Assembly (NCBI GenBank): GCA_023053575.1
Contig: JAKZAP010000003.1
Coordinates: forward strand, 4,750,561-4,814,560
Direction: 5' to 3'
DNA: 64,000 nt
DNA from: Branchinecta lynchi
Lineage: Eukaryota > Arthropoda > Branchiopoda > Anostraca > Branchinectidae
Position 1 is the first letter of the stretch. Every line of letters begins with the position of its first letter. Shown piece by piece: positions 35,097 through 43,726 of this stretch. The position numbers were made by a program, and so were the translations under genes. The notes under the pieces are model-generated. The model did no database searches and was not told the origin of the DNA. It worked only from the letters and a program-made list of their open reading frames with translations.

Positions 35097-35450
35097 TGGG
35101 GTTATTTCCTTCGGTACCCGCCGTCTTTTCAAGAAGAAAATGTGCATCGGCTGTGGCCAGTGGATATTATTAACCCAATGAGTAGTTAAGGGCTCTCGTT
35201 ATTGGGATGTCGTGGGGTACCCTACTATATTGTAGGTTCTCCCCAGCAGAGCAAAATAAAACCAGGCAATAGCGCCAAGACTTGCAAAAAGTGACACACA
35301 CTCGAATAGCAGCGACTCGAGCAACGCTAGTGATAGAGAACGTCCCTATTGAAACTCAATCAGTCTTGCACCAGCGTTGACTCCAATGACTTAATATTCT
35401 GAACGTTGCAAAAAAAAAGATATAACCTCCCCCTGTTTCCACGATGTGTG

Positions 35451-35751
35451 CAGACAGCATCTTAGCTTTAAGCCCCCCCCCCCCGAATGTCGGCCAGTCG
35501 GTTAAAAATAGCCGATTCGGCGCGAAAAGCCGCGACTTTTCGTCAAAACAGTCGATTTTTTCCTTGGAACCAGTTGATTTTTTTTTTAAACAGTGGGTTT
35601 CTCGTAAGAATGGTCGACCTTTTCTTAAAAGTAGTAGTTTTTCTTAAAATCAGCCGATTTTGTGTCAACACAGTCGTTTTTCTCAATAATAGTTGTTTTT
35701 ATCTGCAAAAACAGTCGGTAAAAATTACCAGCCAATCGGTAAATACCTTTC

Positions 35752-35786
<35 letters not shown>

Positions 35787-35819
35787 ACCCTCCAAACATT
35801 TTGTCTAGTAACGCCTCTG
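35451..35819 (-). mobile_element. R6 repeat, hAT-like end
   Basis: An array of CAGTCGNTTTTTCTTNAAA-like units of about 28 bp between poly-C tracts. The right end (ACGCCTCTG) is the inverse of the CAGAGGCGT end of the copy at 62849. The left end is poorly preserved. Confidence 0.5.
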
Positions 35820-36080
35820 GTGGAAAGCATAGGTCTTGGCGCTACTCCCTAGTGTTATTTCGCTTCGCTCCCCAGGTTGATCTACTGGTCTCCTGTTTTA
35901 CTTTTCTTTGTAGTTTATTTGTTATGCCAGTCTTCGTTATTTTACTTCGCCATTTTTTGACCCGATTTGTTTTTTGAAAATAATTTAAGTAAATAAACAA
36001 TGAGCACGCGAGAAACAGGACGAGTTGCGATGTGGTAATAATCTTGGCTGGTGTTGGGATTTTACAGGATAAAACGTACA

Positions 36081-36086
36081 GGTGTG
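36081..36086. repeat. Target-site duplication, left (GGTGTG)
   Basis: An exact 6-bp direct repeat of 50455-50460, directly abutting the Polinton terminus. A 6-bp duplication is diagnostic of Polinton integration. Confidence 0.95.
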
Positions 36087-36673
36087 AGTAGTTATATAAA
36101 GGGGGTTCTAGCTCACCATCCCCCCAATTTCAAAACCCCATTTTAACATCAATTTCTTAAATTTTAACATCCTTTTTACCAAATTATCCCCCTTTTTAAG
36201 AACATTTTTATTTTCTTACTTCCAAAATAAAGGATACAAGAAATGAGAATATTACCCTTTACTACATATAAAATACTACAATATACTACTACTTCTTTTT
36301 TTTTACATTTTTCATTTTTTTATTCAAATATTACTGAGTAAACAGTTCTAAATCCACATATGTTTCTTTGTTCTTGTTTTCGCGTACAATCGGTTGCAAA
36401 ACTAGATTTTTCTTTAAAAGTAATTCGTTAGCAATGGCATTATATTTCTGTGTTATAAACAAATCACAGGGTTTGTCATTATGATTAATAACTACAACCA
36501 ACTTATCACCATATTTTGTCTTAGCAATTCTCATTTTAACAATAGTATATTTCAATCCAAGAACTAGTTCTTCTTTCCTGATTGTCTCATTGTATTTATT
36601 CATTCTGATTGTATTCAAGACTTCCTTTGCGGACTCCATTTATTAGGGGATGATTTTATTAAATAAAAATCCA
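36087..36673 (+). repeat. Polinton left terminal inverted repeat (587 bp)
   Basis: Starts AGTAGTTATATAAAGGGGG. It is the reverse complement of 49868-50454 with no indels, since both give exactly 587 bp and the embedded genes are identical. An inward-facing TATATAAA lies 8-9 bp from the end. It contains the complete 102-codon gene. Confidence 0.95.
36331..36639 (-). CDS. Polinton TIR-encoded 102-residue protein, left copy
   Basis: Reads outward toward the element end. The start context is CCCCTAATAAATGG, as in most genes of this element. The central stretch (LGLKYTIVKMRIAKTKYGD then KLVVVI) alternates hydrophobic strands around a TKYG turn, which resembles the first strands of an OB-fold nucleic-acid-binding protein; this is an inference from pattern only. 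No Cys/His ligands, signal peptide or membrane segment is seen. An identical second copy sits at 49902-50210. A terminus- or ssDNA-binding role would fit but is unproven. Confidence 0.85.
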   Translation of the reverse strand: MESAKEVLNTIRMNKYNETIRKEELVLGLKYTIVKMRIAKTKYGDKLVVVINHNDKPCDLFITQKYNAIANELLLKKNLVLQPIVRENKNKETYVDLELFTQ

Positions 36674-36733
36674 AAGCTCCTAATTACCGGCAGATCGTAA
36701 CACCTGTGGTGTGAGAGATGCGTCACACTAAAT

Positions 36734-36808
36734 ATTCTCGAATATTCTCGAATATTTAGATGCGTCACCTCCAGCAGATAGCAAGACTCGGCGGAGAAGA
36801 TTCGCGAA
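36734..36808 (+). promoter_or_regulatory. Two heat shock element clusters
   Basis: Distal: TTCtcGAAtaTTCtcGAA at 36735-36752, four perfect alternating nGAAn pentamers followed by a 2/3 match. Proximal: GAAgaTTCgcGAA at 36796-36808, three perfect pentamers, touching the TATA box. HSF trimers bind exactly this alternating 5-bp arrangement. They face the gene at 37241. Confidence 0.85.
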
Positions 36809-36816
36809 TATATATA
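36809..36816 (+). promoter_or_regulatory. TATA box (TATATATA)
   Basis: Directly after the proximal heat shock element. Transcription would start near 36840, giving a leader of about 55 nt before the predicted donor at 36896. Confidence 0.75.
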
Positions 36817-36895
36817 GTGTCGCGCATCTGGTTAAGGAGACATTTGTAAACAAGTTGAGATTAAGAAGGTGTTGAAGAAAGAAAAAATTTCCAAT

Positions 36896-37240
36896 GTAAG
36901 TATTTTTTAGTTTTCTAGCGATAAAAACAAGGATATCCAGGTAGATAGGAATAGCTTCGTCTGAAACAAAAAATTACGCAAATATCAAATATACCACACG
37001 AGTTATCAGATGACGAAGCGCATCACACGAGATGACGTAGGAAATTCTGTAAAGAATTTTTAATGGGTTAGATAATGTTGCGAAGCGCATCACACGAGAT
37101 GACGTAGGAAATTCTGTAAAGGAATTATCTGGGTCAGATAATGTTGCGAAGCGTGTCACACGAGATGAAGTAGGAATCAAATGGTCTTCAAAAATTCTGT
37201 AAAGGAATCATCAAGGTCGTTAAAAGATTTTTATTTTCAG
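36896..37240 (+). other. Predicted 5'-leader intron
   Basis: Donor CCAAT/GTAAGTATTT and acceptor GATTTTTATTTTCAG/ATG. The acceptor abuts an ATG exactly, and no ATG occurs in the predicted leader exon. It contains the tandem repeat at 37010-37215. Confidence 0.6.
37010..37215 (+). repeat. Tandem repeat in the leader intron
   Basis: Three units of about 65 bp: GCGAAGCGCATCACACGAGA, then TGACGTAGGAAATTCTGTAA, then GGGTCAGATAATGTT. Each holds a TGACGTAGG or near-identical site, so it may be a transcription-factor array. Confidence 0.75.
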
Positions 37241-37957
37241 ATGAACAGCGAAGGTATTCAGAAGAAAACAGCAACCATTCCGAAAAAGTATATGAATGGG
37301 TTGTTCAAACTGGAGAAATCGGAGCAAGAAACATTCCTTTCGCTGTGGAGTAAGGTAGTCACAGCCTCAGATGAAGTCGAAGGTGAAGACCGTACGACAG
37401 CGTGTTCCTCTGTTGACAAGAAAAAAGAGAAGAGCGTGCAGTTTTTAGCCGATATTAAAGCGAATTTACATGCTTCGCGAAGGTTTGGAAACTTCAAAGT
37501 GGACGTAAGCATCAAGAAGGTGCTGAGCAGCAAAATATGTGGAGTCAGTTTGGAACAAGCAGAACGTTTAATTATTGATTTAAATAAAGTGGAGGTGTAT
37601 TTGGATTATTTATCAGTGTTACTAAAAGCGAAAAAAGGTGAAGTGTATGCGTACATGCAAAAACTGTTCAATGACAACCCTGAGAATCTATACAAGTGTT
37701 TTCTTGAAGAACGATTTAAGAAATATGGAGAAAGCAAATCAACAATAAGAAGATATCTTCAGTTGTATGGATTAGTCCGCGAATATTCTGGAATAGCTTT
37801 CTGTGGGAAAGGGTACTATTGCATCGTCGAAAATGAAAAAGCTATTCGCAAAGCGATCCAAGAGGATGAGATATTGTCTTCATTACTCAAGGAGCATCCT
37901 GCGCAAGTTTTCTTATCCGATGAAGTGTTGATTGATTTTGATAATCTGAGTCTATAA
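37241..37957 (+). CDS. Polinton left-arm protein (238 residues; possible early regulator)
   Basis: No family recognised. The start at 37241 follows a splice acceptor; an upstream in-frame ATG at 37181 would give 258 residues if the transcript is unspliced. The protein is basic at the N-terminus (QKKTATIPKKYMNGLF). The middle is predicted largely helical. It has a possible helix-turn-helix at KYGESKSTIRRYLQLYGLV, then a small beta-rich part (GIAFCGKGYYCIVENE). AATAAA at 37978 can serve for polyadenylation. It is the only gene with a heat-shock/TATA promoter and one of the few without the TAATAAATG context. Expression before the other genes is an inference. Confidence 0.8.
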   Translation: MNSEGIQKKTATIPKKYMNGLFKLEKSEQETFLSLWSKVVTASDEVEGEDRTTACSSVDKKKEKSVQFLADIKANLHASRRFGNFKVDVSIKKVLSSKICGVSLEQAERLIIDLNKVEVYLDYLSVLLKAKKGEVYAYMQKLFNDNPENLYKCFLEERFKKYGESKSTIRRYLQLYGLVREYSGIAFCGKGYYCIVENEKAIRKAIQEDEILSSLLKEHPAQVFLSDEVLIDFDNLSL

Positions 37958-38048
37958 ATGTTGAATTAAGTTTTCTCAATAAATTGGTGATTCATTGATT
38001 GAGTTATAAGCTAGATTTTGTTGCTAGGTGGTGGTTATGTGTGAAGAG

Positions 38049-38468
38049 TCACACTGGTGGAACATTCTTCTGAACTATTGATGTATTCTTGCAATATTTA
38101 TAGCCATTCAGACGGACTTGTTTCATGTATTTTTCGCGAGGAAAAAATCGAAAGGTTTTACGCATCTCTGTTTCTCTCTGAATTACCTCCTCAATTGTTA
38201 ACTGTCCGCATTTTAGCATTGACAACAACTCAGTATAAAAATCATAAATAGTCCTAAATTCTGCTTTTCTATCAGCAATGCTTAATTGCTTTTCAATTAT
38301 TTCGATGATAACAGCACCCAAACTTAAAGAAGCTAGCGGTAGCACTAGAAACGCAGACATTCCTGCTGCTGAAAAGAGGAATTTGGATACAAGTAAGCTA
38401 TTACTTATACGATTGTAGTACTTGTAACTGCGACGGTAAACATACATTTTCTTTTCTAATTCTTCCAT
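38049..38468 (-). CDS. Polinton small membrane protein (139 residues)
   Basis: The N-terminal segment MEELEKKMYVYRRSYKYYNRI is helical. It is followed by one long or two short membrane-spanning helices (residues about 25-58: SNSLLVSKFLFSAAGMSAF, then LVLPLASLSLGAVIIEII). The C-terminal half is charged (ADRKAEFRTIYDFYTELLSM ...). The YRxSYKYYxRIxxxLL plus double-helix layout is reminiscent of SLATT-type membrane proteins, but this is only resemblance. Start context TATTATAAATGG. It is convergent with the gene at 37241 and divergent from the polymerase. Its role is unknown. Confidence 0.75.
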   Translation of the reverse strand: MEELEKKMYVYRRSYKYYNRISNSLLVSKFLFSAAGMSAFLVLPLASLSLGAVIIEIIEKQLSIADRKAEFRTIYDFYTELLSMLKCGQLTIEEVIQRETEMRKTFRFFPREKYMKQVRLNGYKYCKNTSIVQKNVPPV

Positions 38469-38514
38469 TTATAATATAATAAAATTGTTTCGAAAAATAT
38501 TTCTAACAAAATAA

Positions 38515-38580
38515 AGAGTAGTAACCAAATGCCGATTTCGTCAAGAGTAGTAACCAAATGCCGATTTCGTCAAGAGTAGT
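38515..38580 (+). repeat. 29-bp tandem repeat upstream of PolB
   Basis: AGAGTAGTAACCAAATGCCG plus ATTTCGTCA occurs twice in full and a third time in part, in the divergent intergenic region between the membrane protein and the polymerase. Possibly regulatory. Confidence 0.8.
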
Positions 38581-38738
38581 AAAGAATAAAGGAAACCCGT
38601 GACTAGTAGTAAAGCATGTGCGAAACCCATAAGGGCGTCGGAAAATACATAGTAAAGGATTTGGAAAACCAGTGCTTTTCTTTACGGTTGAGAAAACGCA
38701 GACTGGGAAATTTATTAATAAAAATGTTCCCCTATTAA

Positions 38739-41700
38739 ATGATGAATACTGCAGAGGTTATTCAGCTTTGTAAAAAGGTTATATCAAACAACAAAGCGGT
38801 TATACAAAGATTATCGCTATACACATATAATGAACTGCGGACTTATGCGAAAATTAATAAAATCAAAACAAATGGAGCTAAGAAACATGAAATAACAAAT
38901 AATATAATAAACCATCTTAATAAGTATATTTTGATAGCTGAAGATAAAATTAAAATTGAACGCAGAAACGAAAGAACTCATAATAAGAACAGACCATCCG
39001 ACTACAAACCAGAACCGAGATTACGAACCATTCTGGAAGATGAGATAAAAGAAAATAATATCACCATTACAAAACTAAAACAAGAATACAATGATAACAA
39101 AGAAAAAGAGACAAGCGAATTAAAGAAATTTCTGAAAAACAAGAACCTATCAACTCGCGGAAACCGAGAAGAAGTACTAAAAAGAGTTGGAGAATACTAT
39201 AATAATATTATTACCAAACATAAAGATTCCGTACAGAAAAATAGAGATATCATAAGAGATCAAACAGAAAGACGTGACAACAGTAGACAGAAACCAATTG
39301 GTTTATCAACTCTCTTCATAAATAAGAAAAAAATCCAAGTAGAAAAATTAATTCCTGATCATTTATTTAGAACTGAAGAAGAACAGCAGCCTACTATTTT
39401 TAGCGAAAGTGAGAATATATTCACTGTAAACGTTTCAGTTCAAGGTAATGGAGTTGACGAGCATACTCTTATTGCTTTTACTTTCGCAGATATACAGCGG
39501 CGAATGAACGAAATAAATCAATATAGAGTTCAGTTTGTAACTCGGGTTATTTTCCATCGACAGGAGAATGATGAAGAAGTAGTAGTATATTACAACAGTA
39601 CTTCTTGGATTTTAAATAAAAATAGCATTCTTACTCATAATCATTTGGATGATAATAACAAGAGACTGAGTTCTTTAAGTAATACCCCTCGATCTGGGCT
39701 ACAATTTAGTCGGTATGAAGGAATTGATTATAGGATGACACGAATAGAATCTTACATGGGAGGAACGTTTAAAATACTGCCAGATTTCGTAAAAAATAAA
39801 AAAGCGTGCATAAATATAAAAAATTTAGATCAAAAATGCTTTCTTTGGTCCATCTTAGCACATTTATACCCAACCAAGGACAACGCTGAGAGACTTTCGA
39901 AATATAAGCAATATGAGAACCAATTTGATTTCGAAGGGGTTACCAACTTCCCAATGGATACTAAAGATATACACAAATTTGAAAATAGATACAACATTAA
40001 GATTTGTTTATTTCAAATTGAAAAAGAGAAAATTATCAGAAGTCATATACTAAAAAGTACAATCAATGGCAAAACAGCTAAACATGTTATTAATTTATTA
40101 TATTTCGATAATCATTATGTACTGGTAAAGGATCTGAGCAGATTAGTTGGTCCTCAAATATCTAAAAAGAAAACAAAGACATACCTCTGCACTTATTGCG
40201 GAAGGCATTTTAAGAAGGAAGAATGCTTTGAAAAACATGAAAGTAAAAATAATTGCGAAGATCCTGATATTATAATGCCTCCTGAAGGTTCAAGTATACA
40301 ATATAAAAATATTGCAAAACAAATGAAAGTACCTTATTGCATAATAGCCGACTTTGAGTCTTATAACGAAGAGTACAATCAAGTAAACGGGAAGAAAACA
40401 ATAAAAGTGGCCAAACAGAAGCCATTTGCTTACGGATTTCAGGTATGCTGTTCCTTTGATACAAACCAGAACAAATACTACGATTATTTCGGTGAAGACG
40501 CTGCAAAACATTTTGTTAAAACCGTTACAAAAGTATCCACAGAAATTGCAAACAAATATGAAAGCAGACAAAGAAACCATACTTATACCAATGCAGAAAT
40601 TGTGAATAAATGGAATAAACTAACTAATAAGACTTGTCACATCTGTACAACTGAAATTACTGAAAATCCTCACTTTGATCACGACCACATGACAGGAGAA
40701 GATAGGGGATTTGCTCATGCTGAATGTAATATGAAATACAGGATTCCTAGGCATATCCCGGTAGTAATGCATAATTTATCAAAATATGACTCTCATTTAT
40801 TTGTTAGAGAATTGATACCTGATAACGGAATTTTTGAAAGTGCAGAAAGTTTCATCTCATTCTCGAAATCAATAAGTATAAGAAAGACGGATACGGAAAT
40901 AAAATATGAGATGCGGTTTATAGATTCAATTAGATTTATGGCTTCATCTTTAGACAAACTATCAGCAAATTTAGCAACATGTGATTGCAAAGTACCTTGT
41001 AATCATCTAAGACAGAATTTCAAGTACACATCTAACAGCTTCAAAAATGACGATGAATTCAAAGAAATAATTAAAAAAGGTGTGTATCCCTATGAATTCG
41101 TGGATAGTTTCGATAAAATGAATTGTACAAACTTACCACCAATAGAAAGCTTTTATTCTAGGTTGACGGGGAAAGGTATTGACAAAAGTGATTATAAAAG
41201 AGCGGTATCTATATGGAAGCAATTTAACTGTGAAACATTACTTGATTATACCAAGTTGTACCTAAAAAGTGATGTGTTAATTCTATCAGACGTTGTGGAG
41301 AATTTCAGAAATGTATGTATACATAATTATGATCTGGATCCACTTCATTACTTCTCAGCTCCAGGACTAACATGGGATGCTTTCCTAAAACATTCGAAAG
41401 TAGACTTACCGTTATTCTCAAAGGAAGACATGTATACCTTTATAGAAAAAGGAATAAGAGGTGGTGTATCCCAATGTATAAAAAGATACGCAAAAGCAAA
41501 TAATAAATATACAAGTGATTATAATAAGCATAAACCATCTAATTATTTAATGTATTTAGATGCTAATAATTTATATGGGTGGGCGATGTCGCAGAATTTA
41601 CCAGCGAATGATTTCCAATTCATTTCCATACCGGATGATTTGAAAGAAAGGAATGAATACGAATCATTCGAGTATTACAACCATCTAAAAACTCATATCA

Positions 41701-42803
41701 ATTCGATAATGAAATTACAGAATGTAGGTGCTATATATGAAGTAGATTTAGAATATCCAAAAGAACTACATGAATTACACAAGGATTTACCATTAGCACC
41801 CGAACACTTTAACGGTAAGCTATGTACCACAGTAGTAGATAAAACCAACTATGTAGTTCACCACAGGAATCTAGAATTCTATTTACAAAAAGGTTTGATA
41901 TTGAAAAGAGTACACAGAATACTAGGATTCACTGAAAGTGCTTACTTAAACGGATATATAGACCACAACACAGCACTTAGAACTAAAGGTACAAATGATT
42001 TTGAGAAGGACTTCTTTAAGCTTATGAATAATGCTTGCTTTGGAAAAACTATGGAAAACGTAAGGAAGCGAGCGGATATGGAAATAATAACGGATGATGC
42101 AACAAGAGAAAAAATAATAAAGAAACCCAACTTTAAATCTGAAATAATATTCAGTGAAAACTTTTCAGTAGCAAGAATGTCAAAGGAAAAGATAAAATTA
42201 GACAAACCAATGTACATCGGCTTTGCTGTATTAGAACTATCCAAGTTATTGATGTATGAATTCCATTATGATTATATGAAGCCTAAATATGGAGATAAAA
42301 TTGATTTGTGTTATATGGACACTGATTCTTTCATATATGATATTAGAACTGAAGATTTTTATCAAGATATCAAACAGGATTTGAATGAGAGGTTCGATAC
42401 ATCTGAGTATGCGAAAGATAATCCATATGGGTTTCCTAGTGTAAATAAGAAAGTGATAGGAATGATGAAAGATGAATTAGGTGGACAGGTTATGACAGAG
42501 TTTGTTGGATTACGATCAAAAGTATATGCTTATTTAAAGGACAACCAAGACCCTTCAAAAGCTAGCAAAAAACTGAAAGGAATAAAAACCAATATCGTTA
42601 AAGATAAAATTACCATTCAAAACTATAAGGATGTACTGTTTGGTAAAACGGAAAACCTTTCTATAACCCAGTATAACTTAAGATCATACAAGCACAATAT
42701 GTTTCTAGAAGAACAGAATAAAAAAGCGTTAGATCCTAAGGATGATAAAAGGATAGTAACAAGCGATAAAATACACACTTTACCTTTAGGTTATAAACAT
42801 TAA
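38739..42803 (+). CDS. POLB: Protein-primed DNA polymerase B with N-terminal accessory domains
   Basis: 1354 codons, intact. Domain order (approximate residues): SAP-like helices at 25-60 and 125-155; a Cys...His protease-like (OTU-like) domain with CFLWSILAHLYP at 366 and NHYVLVKDLSRL at 457; a C2H2 finger CTYCGRHF at 482; 3'-5' exonuclease IIADFES at 535; an endonuclease VII-like HNH with CHIC, FDHDHMTG and HAECN at 632-660; HNLSKYDSH at 676. Polymerase motifs: A, LDANNLYG near 940; B, NNACFGKTMEN near 1097; C, YMDTDSF near 1191. Polintons replicate their linear genome by protein priming, and this enzyme is the replicase. The start is ATGATG in CCCTATTAAATGATG; I chose the first ATG. Confidence 0.96.
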   Translation: MMNTAEVIQLCKKVISNNKAVIQRLSLYTYNELRTYAKINKIKTNGAKKHEITNNIINHLNKYILIAEDKIKIERRNERTHNKNRPSDYKPEPRLRTILEDEIKENNITITKLKQEYNDNKEKETSELKKFLKNKNLSTRGNREEVLKRVGEYYNNIITKHKDSVQKNRDIIRDQTERRDNSRQKPIGLSTLFINKKKIQVEKLIPDHLFRTEEEQQPTIFSESENIFTVNVSVQGNGVDEHTLIAFTFADIQRRMNEINQYRVQFVTRVIFHRQENDEEVVVYYNSTSWILNKNSILTHNHLDDNNKRLSSLSNTPRSGLQFSRYEGIDYRMTRIESYMGGTFKILPDFVKNKKACINIKNLDQKCFLWSILAHLYPTKDNAERLSKYKQYENQFDFEGVTNFPMDTKDIHKFENRYNIKICLFQIEKEKIIRSHILKSTINGKTAKHVINLLYFDNHYVLVKDLSRLVGPQISKKKTKTYLCTYCGRHFKKEECFEKHESKNNCEDPDIIMPPEGSSIQYKNIAKQMKVPYCIIADFESYNEEYNQVNGKKTIKVAKQKPFAYGFQVCCSFDTNQNKYYDYFGEDAAKHFVKTVTKVSTEIANKYESRQRNHTYTNAEIVNKWNKLTNKTCHICTTEITENPHFDHDHMTGEDRGFAHAECNMKYRIPRHIPVVMHNLSKYDSHLFVRELIPDNGIFESAESFISFSKSISIRKTDTEIKYEMRFIDSIRFMASSLDKLSANLATCDCKVPCNHLRQNFKYTSNSFKNDDEFKEIIKKGVYPYEFVDSFDKMNCTNLPPIESFYSRLTGKGIDKSDYKRAVSIWKQFNCETLLDYTKLYLKSDVLILSDVVENFRNVCIHNYDLDPLHYFSAPGLTWDAFLKHSKVDLPLFSKEDMYTFIEKGIRGGVSQCIKRYAKANNKYTSDYNKHKPSNYLMYLDANNLYGWAMSQNLPANDFQFISIPDDLKERNEYESFEYYNHLKTHINSIMKLQNVGAIYEVDLEYPKELHELHKDLPLAPEHFNGKLCTTVVDKTNYVVHHRNLEFYLQKGLILKRVHRILGFTESAYLNGYIDHNTALRTKGTNDFEKDFFKLMNNACFGKTMENVRKRADMEIITDDATREKIIKKPNFKSEIIFSENFSVARMSKEKIKLDKPMYIGFAVLELSKLLMYEFHYDYMKPKYGDKIDLCYMDTDSFIYDIRTEDFYQDIKQDLNERFDTSEYAKDNPYGFPSVNKKVIGMMKDELGGQVMTEFVGLRSKVYAYLKDNQDPSKASKKLKGIKTNIVKDKITIQNYKDVLFGKTENLSITQYNLRSYKHNMFLEEQNKKALDPKDDKRIVTSDKIHTLPLGYKH

Positions 42804-42807
42804 ATTC

Positions 42808-43007
42808 AAGTACCTACTTAAAAAATTCAAGTACCTACTTAAAAACTTCAAGTACCTACTTAAAAACTTCAAGTACCTACTTAAAAACTTCAAGTACCTA
42901 CTTAAAAAATTCAAGTACCTACTTAAAAAATTCAAGTACCTACTTAAAAAATTCAAGTACCTACTTCAAAAAATCAAGTATATACTTAAAATACTCAAGT
43001 AAATCTT
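42808..43007. repeat. Array of nine palindromic sites at exact 21-bp pitch
   Basis: AAGTACCTACTT begins at 42808, 42829, 42850, 42871, 42892, 42913, 42934 and 42955. A ninth site, AAGTATATACTT (fully palindromic), begins at 42976, followed by a decayed tenth. The half-sites AAGTA/TACTT are inverted with 2 bp between them. Twenty-one bp is two turns of B-DNA, so all sites face the same side of the helix. It lies in the largest gap of the right arm, between polymerase and ATPase. An operator, packaging or replication signal is possible. Confidence 0.93.
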
Positions 43008-43032
43008 ATAATGAAAAATTCTTCCTAAATAA

Positions 43033-43710
43033 ATGAATGAAAAGGCTCCAATCAAAGTCTATGACTTTAGTGAAAAGAACACTTATCAGAATAAGCACGA
43101 CCTTGCACCTCAGTGGCCATTTAGATTATTAATTTGTGGAAGTTCTGGAACAGGGAAAACTAACCTTCTTTTGAATTTAATTTATGAATATCTTTGTTTC
43201 AACCGAATATACTTGTATGCTAAAGATCTTGAAGAAGATAAATATCAAGACCTTATAACCAATTTAACCACTTTGGAGTCACAATGCAAATCGAAAGTCT
43301 TAACAGTAAGTAACAATCTTGATGATATTGTCGATGTGGACGACTTAGACCCTGAGTACCAAAACTTGATTATCTTTGACGATTTTGTCACTGAAAAAGA
43401 CCAGAAGAAAATAGAAGATTTATTCATAAGAGGAAGAAAGAAAAATGCCTCAATTATTTACTTGTCTCAAAGCTATCATAAAACGCCAAAGGTGGTAAGA
43501 CTCCAGTGCAATTATTTTGCATTCTTTCAGTGTTCTAATCCAAAAGAAGTAAAATTAATAAGACAAAGCCATGTATCCAGTATAGACGATGAAAAATTTC
43601 TCAAACAATTCGAGACTGCAACCAAGGGCTACGGTTTTTTCTTCATAGATTTAAAAATAAAAGATAAAACCCTTAAGTACAGGAAAAACTTTGAAAAATT
43701 TACCGGATAA
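43033..43710 (+). CDS. ATP: Genome-packaging ATPase (FtsK/HerA, A32-like)
   Basis: 225 residues. Walker A is ICGSSGTGKTN at residues 34-44. Walker B is LIIFDDF at about 112-118, with the acidic pair. A sensor-like segment NASIIYLSQSYHKTP follows near 137-151. The C-terminus ends TLKYRKNFEKFTG. The family pumps viral DNA into capsids, and its length is typical for Polintons. Start context CCTAAATAAATG. It lies 26 bp after the 21-bp repeat array and 16 bp before the next gene. Confidence 0.94.
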   Translation: MNEKAPIKVYDFSEKNTYQNKHDLAPQWPFRLLICGSSGTGKTNLLLNLIYEYLCFNRIYLYAKDLEEDKYQDLITNLTTLESQCKSKVLTVSNNLDDIVDVDDLDPEYQNLIIFDDFVTEKDQKKIEDLFIRGRKKNASIIYLSQSYHKTPKVVRLQCNYFAFFQCSNPKEVKLIRQSHVSSIDDEKFLKQFETATKGYGFFFIDLKIKDKTLKYRKNFEKFTG

Positions 43711-43726
43711 TTTATTTCTATAATAA

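Noticed and set aside
36974..37180. Minus-strand frame with repeated TSSRVxRFATLS
   Set aside because: It is a by-product of the tandem repeat in the predicted leader intron, antisense to the promoter-driven gene.
40270..40580. Minus-strand hydrophobic frames inside the polymerase gene
   Set aside because: They are shadows of an A-rich coding strand; the plus-strand PolB motifs are unambiguous.
42808..43007. CRISPR-like regular repeat array
   Set aside because: The 21-bp units are contiguous with no unique spacers, lie in a eukaryotic Polinton and have no cas genes nearby. They are direct repeats of a dyad.
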